From positions 1 to 64,000 of the forward strand of contig CAJQUW010001730.1 in the NCBI GenBank assembly GCA_907163375.1: a stretch of DNA of 64,000 nt. Reading direction: 5' to 3'. Shown here in pieces: positions 21,944-34,205 of the stretch. Under the pieces are notes generated by a model that did not search any database, was not told where the DNA came from, and worked only from the letters and a program-made list of their open reading frames with translations. A program made the position numbers and the translations under genes. How positions within the stretch are numbered: position 1 is the first letter of the stretch; each line of letters opens with the position of its first letter. Source of the stretch: Prostheceraeus crozeri (lineage: Eukaryota; Platyhelminthes; Polycladida; Euryleptidae).

Positions 21944-23477
21944 AAATGTATACTTGAATCAGGGATATGTTTACAAATCTACTTAACAGTTCTTCCTAAT
22001 TTGATTTCGCTTATTAATGCTATAAATTTCGAGTTTAATTCAAATGCTCAAGTAATGCAATAGTATCAGAAGTTGTCTAAAGGTTGAAGTTTTTCCTTGT
22101 GACTCTTGTGTAACAGTTGTTAGATACCACTTGAATTAATTTCTAAAACGCTAGATGCATGTACTCAATGGAACATATAATGGCCAAATGAGCGAGAAAT
22201 AGAAACGAAAAATGAATATCCAAATGACAGTCAGAAGATTAACCAGAAGTGGTAAATAAAATGCGGAAGGGGTTAAATGGTGACTCAATCAGATAGTGTG
22301 TTTATGAATCGTTGATACACTGAGAATTTGATAGTCAAAATGAACTATGATAAACTATCAGATTACAGGTGAGAAATTATTCAACAGACGAGAAGGATAT
22401 TCTACAGATGTGCAAGATACAATGATGTGACCAAAGGACGTGGTTTACAAAAGCTGAAATTCAAAAATATGTGTACTCAAAAACTTTCCTTTTGTTTACA
22501 TTCATAGTAATCATGATGATAATACTATTGGCAAAAACCTCATAGACGATCGCATAGCCGAAATTTATTCATGTATATCATTTTCCCATATAGCAAAGGA
22601 ATTTTACCCGCGAAGTCGAATGCACACACATACACAACACCCACACACGCACTCCATACATGTCCTGTATAGTGAACAATTAGAATTCAAAGTTAATACT
22701 TAATAATGATGTTTAATTTCTCAAACTTTATCAAAAGCTTAATTTCCAAAAGTTATCAATAGTTGTCTCCGAAATGAATTTGTGAATATTGCAATTATAG
22801 TTAATTACAATTGAGATGCTATCAAAAAACTACTGAAAGAAAATTTGCGGCATTTGTAAATGTAATTGCCTACTTTTTTCTTTCATGATTTAAATGACTC
22901 TGCACGGGGTCAATGCAATGTCAAGGGTAATGCACTATGCAGTCTATTGAAAAATAATGCATAATTCTGGATAAAATCAAGCTTTTGATTGCATAAATTC
23001 CATACGTTGTAGCTTAGAATTCGTATAACATGAAGTCGATAATGAACGAGCTCCCACATAAAATTAAGACAAATTGCTCCATTCTGACAGTGAAAAATGT
23101 AATTATTACGACAATAAAATGTAATTGAATGAGTTTCCTTTAATCTCTACTCGTTGACTTTCGACCCGACCACATTTCGTTCTTATCACGGATTTTTTAA
23201 TCTCCTTTTAATCAACCTCAAAAATAACCTCGAATTGAAAGGAGTAATTGAAAACCCGTTCACTTCAGAATTCCCATATGCATTGCTCCAATGCATTGCT
23301 CCCAAATCCATTAACGCCCGGATTTGTTTTAGCAATCAAAATTTAAAAAAACCAGTAAAATCTTTCACAAATATCTATTCTGATTACAAATTCATCGTTT
23401 CCGAGAAATTTCGTTCCGTCATCTTTTTTCTACAAATGTGGCATATATGTATGCCATTGTCGGTAGAGTTGTCACTG
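21944..23477. other. Non-coding stretch
   Basis: No supported gene. A short CA-rich tract (CACACACATACACAACACCC) lies near 22623-22652, and the GGGGTTAA at 22269-22276 is noted with the piggyBac-like end at 17915. The plus-strand ORF at 23154-23486 shows no family resemblance. Confidence 0.35.
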
Positions 23478-25860
23478 TTACAGTGAGTGGTATTTTTTGA
23501 AACACCAAGTGTGAAGCCCAACGTTGCACTTTTCGCAGATGAGCTTTGATCTGCCATTAGAACACCCCTGACATCTTCTCTGTGTCTCGATCGTCACCGG
23601 CCAATGATCTTTGCGATCATACCTATATGGATTTTGCAAGATCGGTGATCTCAAAATTGTCGACTTCCGCTCGTGACTATGGAATGACTGCTTGAGATAA
23701 TGCAAAGCAAGCGAGCGACGAAACTGAAGCAGACTTGTGGGAGATCGTTTGGATTTGAACCACACCCATGCATTGTTCACCGCACAATCAAAAAGGTATT
23801 GAATAATGCACCAGTACCATTTGCGTTGGCGCACTTTGGTTCGGTATTTTGAAATACTGTGATCCATGAGGTCGACTCCTCCCATGTATCTTTTGTAGGA
23901 TTTGATAACTTTCGGTTGTGGGATAGTGACTTTTTTCTTTTCGGAGCTGTCCCATCGAGTGCAGGTTGATGTCGAAACCTCTTCGAAATTGGTCAGGAGT
24001 ACGACATTGGCATTGTCTTACCACACTGTAACACATTTCCCGTCTTTGACAAACGTGAGCGTAGATCCCCTTGAGGAATTGCGAATGTGGTCGTTGTGCT
24101 TCAGATCCAAGCCTTTCAACCGATTCGTTCGGACTGTTCCGGTCATGCCAACTGACTGGGATTTCAAATCATCGGCGAGCTTTGGGGAAGTGAAATAATT
24201 GTCAATGTACAGCTTGTGCCCTTTCGTAACAGGATCTTTAGCCATAGACAGCAGCTTTTTCACAACTGCTCCTCCAAGACCGAACTGCTTTTGCTCGTCT
24301 GAGACAGAGTCATCCTTTCCTGTGTAGATGTCGAATGCATACAGAAATCCCGCTTCGTCACAAAGGCACCATACCTTGAATCCGAATCGTATTGGCTTGC
24401 CGCGGATAAATTGTTTGAAATGATGATTACCAAAATACGGAATCATGGATTTATCGATACAGATATTTTCCGGCAAGCATCTCGCTTCGGCGAACTTTCG
24501 CTGTAGCAAGGAATACAATGGCCTGATTTTTCCGAGCTTATCCGTTGACGACGACTCTCCTAAATGAAAACAGTGAAGAATGTCTTCAAACCTTTGTCTG
24601 GTAAAGCAGTTTGAAATCAAAATCGGTGCATCATTTTCTGATGACCAGTACATCCTTTTATCAGGAAGTTTACTATACCCTGTCATCATCAGACCTCCAA
24701 TGAAGGCTTGCATTTCTCCAACCTCAACATTCAAATTTTTGTTGTGCTTCTAAAGTGCATACTTGTTAGTTTGCTTCACTATGTAGGTCAAAATACTATT
24801 ATCTATAAAATATTCAAAATAATCAACAGGATTTTCAAAATCAATGCCAACTTCGTCATTTTCATCGTGATATGATTGAAAGTTACAGTCAAACTGAGGC
24901 ACGAAAACCGATGATTCCTCCCAATTTTCAATTTTAGGACGTTTAGCTGCAGGTTCATCTACTTCATCATCACTATCCTCATCTTCAATAATTTCAATTG
25001 CAGCCGGAGCAGACAGCAAACCCGATCCCAGGTTATTCAAACTTATTTCATCGGACACGTCTTCTGGAGCACTATCTTCATCTGAATCATGATTGGGATT
25101 AGGCGGCGTTGCATAAATCGCGCGAATTCGGGAGCTCCGTCTTATCCCACTTTCAGCGGTGTCTAACGCCTCTGCCAAGGTCGCCGTCTCGCAGAATCTC
25201 ACGTACTTGTCGACCCTGAAAGATAATAGTAAACAGCTGGGGAATTCAGGCGATTAGAACAATAAGCGGCAGATTCACATGTCGTAAGAAACGTGTCACA
25301 GTCTAGTGGGTAAAACTCCGACTATCACGGCCATGCGACGCGGGTTCGATCCCCAGCGCCACTAACTATTTTCACTTTGTTTTGTTGCAATATCATTGTT
25401 TGTATTTTTTTCAACGTACAAATACATCATCCTTCTTGTAATGCTAAAGTCAATGATCGGTGATTGATTACCACCGTAGCGCATCCATGATTTTATGGAA
25501 AAATTGCTAATGAAGGTTCAATTATAGACAATAAACCTGTATAGTAATACCATAAACTTGTATTATTAAGATACTGCTCTTTCCTGCAGTAATTTTACAC
25601 ATAACTAAAACTGATGTCATTAGAAAAGGGCATTCTGCAATTCTCATCTGCTGACTTTGATTTGTCCCATGTGCCAACCCTAATGACAGCGTACTAAATA
25701 AAGTACACTTTTCTATAATCAATTATTCACACTACACACTAATTGCGAAACAAATATCCATTACATTCATTCAAATAGTATCATTATTCATTACTTTGCC
25801 GACAGTTATGATGATGCAATATATTCAAAGTAGATAATTTCACACTTACTCATTCGCCAT
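23478..25860 (-). pseudogene. piggyBac-superfamily transposase, spliced, two in-frame stops
   Basis: The main exon runs 25215-23478 in one frame (about 578 codons), broken only by TAG at 24752-24750 and TAA at 24020-24018; there is no frameshift. An acceptor (TTATCTTTCAG) ends at 25216. A possible first exon, ATGGCGAATGA at 25860-25850 with donor GTAAGT, joins in frame to give a 582-residue product, close to known piggyBac lengths. Domains in order: an acidic N-terminus with a basic AAKRPKI; the dimerisation/DDBD region (EMQAFIGGLMMTGYSKLP); the three catalytic aspartates of the family in CIDKSM, LYIDNYF and MGGVDLMD, all present; and a C-terminal cysteine-rich zinc domain (CQGC..CEKC..HTWC..H). 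The enzyme cuts and pastes DNA at TTAA. The stops make this copy probably inactive but young. Terminal repeats were not defined with confidence (CCATTAACG near 23308 and CGTTAATGG near 26048 are weak candidates). Confidence 0.88.
25292..25361 (+). repeat. tRNA-like SINE head or tRNA pseudogene
   Basis: TAGTGGGTAA (25304-25313) resembles a polymerase III A box, and GGTTCGATCC (25343-25352) is a perfect B box at the usual spacing, followed by CCAGCGCCAC. The 5' acceptor strand does not pair with the 3' end and the anticodon arm is poor, so this is not a functional tRNA. A tRNA-derived SINE fragment is the best reading. It lies inside the piggyBac intron. Confidence 0.45.
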
Positions 25861-25861
25861 A

Positions 25862-28486
25862 TTTTTTGGTAGAAAATTGTTTCAAAAGCCGCGGGAAAAG
25901 AAACACTAAAATAAAATGTTGAGGAAAAGCACGAGGTTCAGTGGTATTTTAAATGAATTTATCGTTTTGAACGTCATTGTCGCCGAACTGCATAGGTTTC
26001 GATCAAAAACATGTTACTCTTTCGGTGTACTTTATTTATGCCATTGTCGTTAATGGGTTATGATGTGATTTCAATGTATTCTTTCATCCCAATCGATGAT
26101 GTAATCCATAATATTCAATACAAATTCACTAAAAAAATATTCAATCAGTCGGCACCTTAACAGGAATGCAACTATTCGAATTGCTGCAAGTTGACCTGAA
26201 GAATACATACTTTACATTTGAAGAACAGATTTTCAAGCAAATTAAGGTTTACTAATGGGCTCATCTTCATCAGGTCTTATAGCCATTGCTAACATAAATA
26301 AAAAGAATGATCAATGTAAGTCGTAAACACTAATTCTACGCTGACTGCGTTGGTGTACAGCACGAGCATCCAAAGAATTTGAAACGATAAAGTGTGGGCA
26401 TTATTACACACTCTTCGTATGGGCCTTATTACCGGACTTAATATCATTGCACAGTCAACCACATTGCGCAGTTAATGAACCGTATCTCAATTTCCTTACA
26501 CAATACAGCAATAGTATACAACAGAGATACATTTCCACACAAATATATACTTCGAAATATTTTGAAAGACTTAAGGGAGATTATAAGAATATTTAAGAAA
26601 CACTGTCCGCGGAAGGCACCGAGTGGTATATATATATACTGTTTTTTACTTTCATTCACCTGGCCAACATGCAAGCGGAGAAAAAAACAGACTTCTCCAT
26701 GGCTATTTAAGTAAGAAGAAAAACAATTTCTAGATCAAAATACTATTTTTAACATCTAACGTCTACTGTCATTTTTGGCAAAGGGGTCAATGCGTCATAT
26801 ATATGCTGAAAGTATCCAAAGTGAACAGGCTTGTATACTTGAGCAATTCTGATTGAAATATTACCGTTGGCCATTCTCCCGAATTAATATTCAAAAATAT
26901 GAGAATAATTGCTCACTTAAACCGCTTGAATAATGCTCAAAGAAATGTGAAAATAACATTTCAACTATCTGTTGGACTATATATAGCCTACTTGATAAAA
27001 TGACTACATAGGCCCTACATATGACTATTCCATCTTTTCGATGCAACTAAATACTGGATTATTTAAGTGATTTGTGTTTATTCAAGACATTGACCATAAA
27101 TTCAGACTTGAAGAATGTCAGTGAAGAAAAGTCTTCAAGAGAGTGCATGCTTCTTATCATATTAAAAAATCAAATCCACTTGAAGTACCGTATTCAAGCA
27201 TAGACTTCAAGTTTACACTAATATTAGAAGCTGTCAATAAATTATCTTTTATATCATGTTATCACTCATCATGTCGTTTCAATTGTATTGATAAACACCA
27301 GATACTTTATAGGGCACTTATTATAAAGACAATTGAAACAGGAATCGAAGAAAGCATTTGATGCTTAAATAATTGCATCAACGAAATTTCTAAATAATAG
27401 CCTACACAGTGCCTTAATGAATTGTTGAAGCATTGAGGATTTGACAATTTAACTAGTGGCCTAAATGAAGTACCGGGTTTAACTAATAAATAAACGGTGA
27501 TTAATAAATATATAACAGCGTAATCAAGAACTTACTGCAATGTTGTAGCGAGACTTCACTGATTTGATGAATAGTTGTTCGCCGAAAATATAAAATCACA
27601 CACGAAACTAGAGGCGATGTGATAAAATGACGTGTAAAAAGGAATTGTTGCGATTATAGTGAAATGTTCCTTGAGCGATACCAAATATGCAAATGATGCA
27701 ATATGATTGGACGATGCCGGAGTCCGTGTCAGCAATGAAAGTCACATTTTCTATTTCTTTCGGACAACATCTATGGGACTCATATTCTCCCATTTCAAGT
27801 GCAATTGGATCCAATAGAGTTCGATTGAATGCTGATGTTTCCTATCGGATGCCCATTGAGTGTTATAGAATATCATAGAGTACCATTCAATTTGGTTAAT
27901 CGGGGAGTGATCATTTTCTATAGAAATCCCATAAAATTTCGCAGTAGAATTATCGCCCATTATCTACTGCAAAAGGCGGCTTACAGACATTAATTTTCTA
28001 CTGCCAAAAAGGCTTACGGACATCAATTTATAAACTTATTCAGACAAGCAACCATTTTCACGATATTTTGCGATTAATTAAGAATAATATAAATGCCGAT
28101 CGAACATCAAGCAAGCGTAATTTTAAGTCCCGTGGATACATTAAAGCATCCATCAGGATTCAAAACTACCGAATTTGAGGTATTGAACAACACTAAAAAT
28201 GAAATCAGTAATAAAACTCACATTATATTTTCCATTTTCTCCAATCCTCCTTCAGAGATTCAACTTGTATTATTCGATTATTTGTTCGACTGTAGCGGTG
28301 TGTGGATCGAACATTTCATTACAATATAATTTCACTTCAAATGACTTTTCAGCTATATAATCATTCACATCAGTTTAATGGTTTTCAGCGAAAGTGAAAA
28401 GATATTAGGTAGTTGAGTCGGAATGATGCGAATCAAAACGTGTAGATGAAGATGATGTTGAAGGTTAGGAACAGGAGGTAGTTCAA
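25862..28486. other. Non-coding stretch
   Basis: AT-rich sequence without a supported gene. A small imperfect direct repeat (CTACTGCAAAAGGCGGCTTA and CTACTGCCAAAAAGGCTTA) lies at about 27965-28025. Confidence 0.35.
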
Positions 28487-28775
28487 TTTTCCTGGCATTG
28501 TGCTATAAACAAGCTGGTCTCTCGTTTGTATTTGCCTTTTATTTGAGGTTATGTGCAAGATAGAAATTCAACAAGGTAAAACCGCAGCCCTTTGTGTCAG
28601 GCGGTGGGACCGTGCAGTAAACATTCGCACTGCAAGGTTCCACCCCTTGATGTGTCTGTGACACGAAGCGTGTGGTTTTGCATTATTGAGTTTCTACCTT
28701 GTGCATTACCTCAAAGACAAATACAAAGAAGGAGTGACACACTTGGTTTTAGTACAATGCCAGGAAAAGAGAAAA
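28487..28775. repeat. Long near-perfect hairpin (about 290 bp inverted repeat)
   Basis: Sequence from TTTTCCTGGCATTGTGCT (about 28487) to GTGCAGT (about 28616) is the reverse complement, with mismatches and small gaps, of ACTGCAAGG (about 28630) to the AATGCCAGGAAAA at 28757-28769. The two arms meet at a loop of about ten bases (AAACATTCGC). Matched landmarks include TTTGTATTTG, TTTGAGGT.ATG and GGTGG.ACC. No coding frame is present. It may be a fold-back MITE, or, if transcribed, a source of double-stranded RNA. Confidence 0.75.
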
Positions 28776-29320
28776 TCGGGAATTATTTCCAAGATAAAAA
28801 TGAGTCGGCGTAATCCTGAAATTGGTTCTGAAAGTCGAATTACGACAGAATCCTCTGAATGTCCAAAGCACACATGACTGACTTGAGGCGTAGTTAAAAG
28901 TTTTGTTAATCCGTAAGTATAAGACAGTAGAACGACTTGCATTGACGCTGCTGGGATGACTGAAACACGCACGATGCACTGAGAGGAATGACTCTGCAAT
29001 TAATGACGCCTGGTTGATATAGCATACACAGTCTGTCCGCTCGCATCCTCTTTGTCCTGTGACTCATGGACCTAAGGTCGTTATCAAGGTAGTCATTCGC
29101 CATTACCGGCAGGCGATCGACGCAGTTGTTTAATCTACAGTAGAGGAGATGTGTGTGCAGAGGAAAATTGTGACGGGTGTACACAGTACGTCCTTTAGTC
29201 ATCATAGTCTTGCAATTATGGGACCAACTAATCCGCATTGTGACCCTGAATATTGCAGCAAAGATGCATTTAAAGTCAGTAAATCAGCTTTCAAATGAGA
29301 AAAGAAAATACAAGAAGATG
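28776..29320. other. Non-coding stretch
   Basis: No supported gene; short overlapping ORFs on the minus strand only. Confidence 0.3.
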
Positions 29321-29324
29321 AATG

Positions 29325-29350
29325 GAGAGAGAGAGATATGGAGAGAGAAG

Positions 29351-29382
<32 letters not shown>

Positions 29383-29432
29383 TAAGAAGAGAGAAGGAGA
29401 GAGAGAGAGAAAGAGAGATAAGAAGAGACTAG
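29325..29432 (+). repeat. GA-rich microsatellite
   Basis: (GA)n and GAGAAA/GAGAAG variants run for about 105 bp. The Arg/Glu-rich plus ORF and Ser/Leu-rich minus ORF across it are artefacts. Confidence 0.9.
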
Positions 29433-29900
29433 AAAGGACTTAGTTCTGTGCCTCTTGCCTTGTAGCACTCCATCAAAAACGAATCATTTAGAGGAGACAA
29501 AGGAGCAAGAGAAGGAGCGTAGATACGAAGCCAAATGTTCTTTTTACAGTTGTAAAGCAAGTGATAAATGAATATAATACTTGTACATTTATATATTATG
29601 TTCATTTTATTAATGTGATATTTAACATAATAAGCAGTAAATGTGATGTAGACATAATATTAATATATCAAATATGATGTAAACATAACAATATATTTGA
29701 TAAGATAGAACTTTGTAATTGCGTATAAAATTGCATTTCATGTATATTCTTATGTATACATTACATTGTAATAATACGAGATAATACGAGATAATATATA
29801 CAAATATCTTTCTTTTGTATATAATTACAGCAAAAGAATTGCTGTATTATAGAAAAATGTTTGAGCTTAACGTTCTTGCAAAGGTTATGTCTGTGGTCGA

Positions 29901-29938
29901 TAAATGTTTAGAGACACGTGTCTCTAGCAAACATTTAC
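29901..29938. repeat. Palindrome centred on CACGTG
   Basis: TAAATGTTT-AGAGACAC is mirrored by GTGTCTCT-AGC-AAACATTTA, a near-perfect 38-bp palindrome with an E-box (CACGTG) at its centre. It may be a fragment of a fold-back repeat; the surrounding 150 bp also contain repeated GGCAGTA words. Confidence 0.5.
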
Positions 29939-30134
29939 AGATATATTTGCCTGTCCTACAAACATTCTTATGTGGATGCCATGAATGGCAGTAAGAATTC
30001 TCTAGAATGGCAGTAGGCATTATTGGATCATACAAATGTCTCTAAAAACCATAAAATGCTTACTGCAACATGAAATATCTGTAGCGATTGCGAAAGGCAG
30101 TAGAAAATCGTGAATTCTCTAGAAAATGATCACT

Positions 30135-31965
30135 CGGGTTAGCCCTATTCAAGAAAATTAAAAAAATTCAAAATGGCGGACAGAAAAACCGAAACTGCAT
30201 TCTGGGAATGGATTAAAAAAAGTCTCGATTATTATGCATTATGCATCAAAAGACAAGTTTTGGAGGTCCTAACAGGTTCTCAAAATTTCTTGGAATCGCC
30301 ATCTTTGCTTGTGTACAAACCAGAATATGTGAATCAGTGGTCTGCAATTGATCGATCAGACCTCAAAGGTTTGTTGTTGAAGCAGAACACATATTAGCCG
30401 AGGCCTAGAATGCAGTTTCGGTTTTATGCGCGCCATTTTCAGCCTTTCATATTTCTCGAAAAGTGCAACCCGCATGATATTGCAGCAGTGATAACTGAAA
30501 TGCTACATCAAAAGCTGTTGACGAAATAATCGAAGCTTTTTTAATCTAGCCCGAGAATGCAGTTTCGGTTTTTCAGTCCTCCATTTTGAATTTTTGAAAT
30601 TTTCTTGAAAAGGGCTAATCGCATGAAATTTCGAAATTTTCATACAAAAATACATCAGTATGTAGTCCAAGCACTTCAGATCGGGCAACAAGACAAAGCA
30701 TGACCTTGGAGGACTGTGGAACGGATTTCTATAACTTTACTTTTTCTTTCTAGGTTGTTTCGTGACTTTGTAGATAATTCCCTGATTTTAACTTCTACTT
30801 ACCAGTATTTTGCAGTAGTGATAACTGAAATGCTACATCAAGAGCTGTTGACGTAATAATTGAAGCTTTTTCACACCCTCTGAGACCTGAGGGGAGTTCC
30901 AGTGGACCCCTTTAACATATTCTTAGTTTACCTGCTTAAATCGATATCAAAACATTAGGAAAGTTGATTTTAAGTAAAACAATGATGTTTGCGTGTAGCA
31001 GGTCGGTATAACGAATCTCTTGAGTGACTTTCAGCCTTCTCAGTAAACACGTGCGAAAATATGGTGTTTTTGTAAGTCAACCACATTTAGTACAGCATCA
31101 TTTGTACTAGGAGGCGGTTTTACGATATTTTGTGTCACCATAAAGCCTCAGATAGTTGATTTTGATGAAATTGATTTAATTCATGCAGCTAATCCTTTCC
31201 ATTTGTACATTCCTTCAAATTTATCCAAAGCTATCAGAAATAGACCTAAAATGAGTCAAAATTGCTGTACTTCTAGAACCAAAAACAGCTGTGGAGATCT
31301 CAAACTTATCATTACTGCTGTGAAAAGTTTGTCATCAATCAGTTTTTGGTGCTCAACTATGAATATAATGATAGCTTTCATTTCGGACATCGATTTATGT
31401 CGAGTTGTTCATATAGGCCAACCAGTCACGCGAGATCATGTGCGAAAGCAAAATATTCACATTTTGCGATCTTCCAACACATTGCACATCTACGAGCATG
31501 ATGCAAACAATGAATAAATGACTTTCACTCTTTATACACCATCGTGGACATGTTCGAAATCATTTTTCATCTAATTACAAAAATTTTGTGATGGAATTTC
31601 TACACCCTCTGAGACCTGAGGGGGGGGGGGTCCAGTGGACCCCCTTGGCCTATCTGGCATACTTCTACTGATTCAATTGAAATGAAATAACACATGCAGA
31701 TTCACTGTCAGAAATGATGATTTTGTATGGGCTTGTGTGGTTGATATATCGTCAGCGTAAAAAATGAAATAGAAAAATGTGGCTCCGGGGTCCACTGAAC
31801 CCCTCCCCTCAGGTCTCTGAGGGTTAATCTAGCCCCAGAATTCAGTTTCGATTTTTCTGTCATCCATTTTGAATTTTTGCAATTTTCTTGAAAAGGGCTA
31901 ATCGCATGATTTTCGAAATTTTCATGCAAAAATACATCAGAAACCGTTGAAATTTTCAGAATGAA
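30135..31965. repeat. Cluster of dispersed fold-back repeats
   Basis: A module reading ATTCAAAATGGCGGACA..GAAACCGAAACTGCATTCTGG occurs forward at 30165-30210 and inverted at about 30400-30450, 30550-30630 and 31825-31900. A second module (AGTGATAACTGAAATGCTAC) is directly repeated at 30487 and 30818. A third (CCCTCTGAGACCTGAGGGG..TCCAGTGGACCCC) occurs at about 30877 and 31604 and inverted at about 31780-31825. Both the first module and its inverted form recur at 38185-38650. A G run (10 bases) lies at 31621. The cluster looks like nested or rearranged non-autonomous elements. Confidence 0.65.
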
Positions 31966-33924
31966 ACCGCCTCGCCTGGCATACTGTGTCGGTTTAGGGT
32001 ACACTTGGTTTAAGAAACATTGTAACTTGCCTATTTAAATGAAGTTGTTACTTCCGCGGCGTTATTTCAGATATCAATATTATTTTGGCCCATGTGTCAC
32101 TCATTGTTTTCATCATTATTGATAAGCTGTTCCATTTATCGGACGCAAGCGTCAGCATTCCGACCGCGTGAAAAATGCTGATGTTTGCTGTGAACAGGTG
32201 CAAACACGAGACAAGTCCCTGATGATCAGAGATTCGAAATCTTCTGACCTCAAGTGAGGGACCTGATGACTCACCCCATGACTGAGTATGGAAATAATAC
32301 GAATTTGAAGTTTACCAGTGAACTTGCATATTCTTGGAGTTGATAGCACCAGCATTCTTTTAGACCCAAATTTGAAAACTTCAGAGTTGACACAGCAGAA
32401 GTTATTCAATTGATCGATAAAATCATTGTCTTATCCAACGAGTAGCAAAAAATCAGGCAAAATGAGCGGAATTGTACCAAATGTTGTCGAAATTCAATAA
32501 AAAGTATATCATCTGAAAGCTTGTGAAAAGCGTGATTCAATGGTGATAATCCTAATTTTCCATACTGCGAAATGTCGTCTGTAGGTATGGGTGAACCATT
32601 TGGCCAAACATTCATGCATCTAGTAAGTCTGCTGACCACTGCTACCCAATCACACCTTAAGCGCTTTCCAAATTGAAGTGCTTAACAGAACCTTTCACAT
32701 GGTACAAAGGTTATTGAAATTGAGCATCTTCATCAATGAAAAAAATTTGTCAGATTTTTTAGCAACGATTGTTCGGTAAAACTTATTAATATTGTATCTT
32801 TTACACATTCAACGAATCCTAAAAAGCGTACATGATGATGAACCTCACTGATAGCTCACACTGTCTGTCAACTTTCATAAATAAATTCTGTCGTCTTCAT
32901 GTTGAAAACCTGCATCAAAGAAAACGTCCAATTTTTTTCATGAGGCCTACTGAACACAGCTGACCACTTATGAAAGTGAAATACATGACATAATAATCCA
33001 TGGAACAAAGGGTTTGATGTGGTACATCGTTTATCAAAATTAAATCAGAACTTCAACAAGAAAATTGCATCTGAAAATGGGTTAACTTTTTATGCAATTA
33101 TTTTTGAAGCGGTCTGCAGATGACCGGTCAAAAGTCAAAGTTTATTTACAATCGTCTTGCATAACAATCAGTGTTACAATCGAATACACAATTATCAAAC
33201 ACATCAGTATCATGATCGTAAACATGAGAACAGCATCATGGTCAATGCCATGAGAAAAGTATCATAGTTCACATGATTTGCGGTCAATGTATGAAAGAAA
33301 GGCGGATTCTTTGCGTAATGGAGCGACAATGAATTTTAACAATGAATATTTATTAACATTTACTTATTCCTTATCTAAATTATCAATTCTTACTATCAAA
33401 TACCAGGATCAGCAGAATATGGTTATCATATCTGCACATGATCAAATACTTGCATAATGTAGTGAAATATTTTCAACAATTACTCTCCTGAAAAGAATTG
33501 AAAATTATGAAATGTTTATCTGATGGCATTTTTGACCGATTATTGCATGACGTTTTCACTTCCGACTCTGAATTGCAGCTGAACAAAGATATCGTTGGCA
33601 GTTCCTAATATATTACTGAACAGTTTTCGGATGCAATGACAGAGGTCATTCGTGATACATAATGTGGAAGTGCCTTTGATTTCTGCTTTATTGTTGTCAG
33701 TTATTGTGACAAATCATGTTATTGCCTTTATCTCTTATCTCTTCAAGCTACTCATTGTTGCATAGAAATCTGATCGATCTATATTCGTCATTCAATTGAA
33801 GTAAGACACGACACGCTATATATCCGTATATATGTAATTATAAAAATAAAAAACACTCGAATCTAACAGGAAATATTGAATTAAACAGCCCGACCGGTTT
33901 CACTAATACCAATACAAAGTTAAC
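31966..33924. other. Non-coding stretch
   Basis: No supported gene; AT-rich sequence with short ORFs only. Confidence 0.35.
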
Positions 33925-34045
33925 GGAGAAAACGAAACGTTTCATGTAAAAGAGAACATGGACTGTTCGTCGAATAACTTAATTTATGTAATTGAATGCA
34001 AAGGTTGCCATGCACGCTACATCGGTATACGCGCAGATTCGTAGA
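33925..34045 (+). pseudogene. GIY-YIG endonuclease relic
   Basis: One frame reads FHVKENMDCSSNNLIYVIEC and continues KGCHARYIG. This is the N-terminal core of a GIY-YIG domain (NLIYVIEC.GC..RYIG), of the type found at the C-terminus of Penelope-like and some other retroelements. A stop follows within about ten codons. Only this fragment is left, with no neighbouring reverse transcriptase. Confidence 0.5.
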
Positions 34046-34053
34046 AGGCAGAA

Positions 34054-34205
34054 GATGTACATCATTCTGTGAAAGTCTCATTGTCGGCCTCGTTCCCTGC
34101 AGAAACTCGTGCTGGCTGCCTAACTATGCGATGTAAATCATTCTGTGAAAGTCTCATTGTCGGCCTCGTTCCCTGCAGAAACTCGTGCTGGCTGCCGAAC
34201 TATGA
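34054..34205 (+). repeat. 76-bp tandem duplication
   Basis: Two almost identical 76-bp copies start at GATGTACATCATTCTG (34054) and GATGTAAATCATTCTG (34130); only a few bases differ. A short start of a third unit follows near 34204. This is a recent local duplication just after the GIY-YIG relic. Confidence 0.85.

Noticed and set aside
29177-29468. Arg/Glu-rich and Ser/Leu-rich ORFs
   Set aside because: They are translations of a GA microsatellite.
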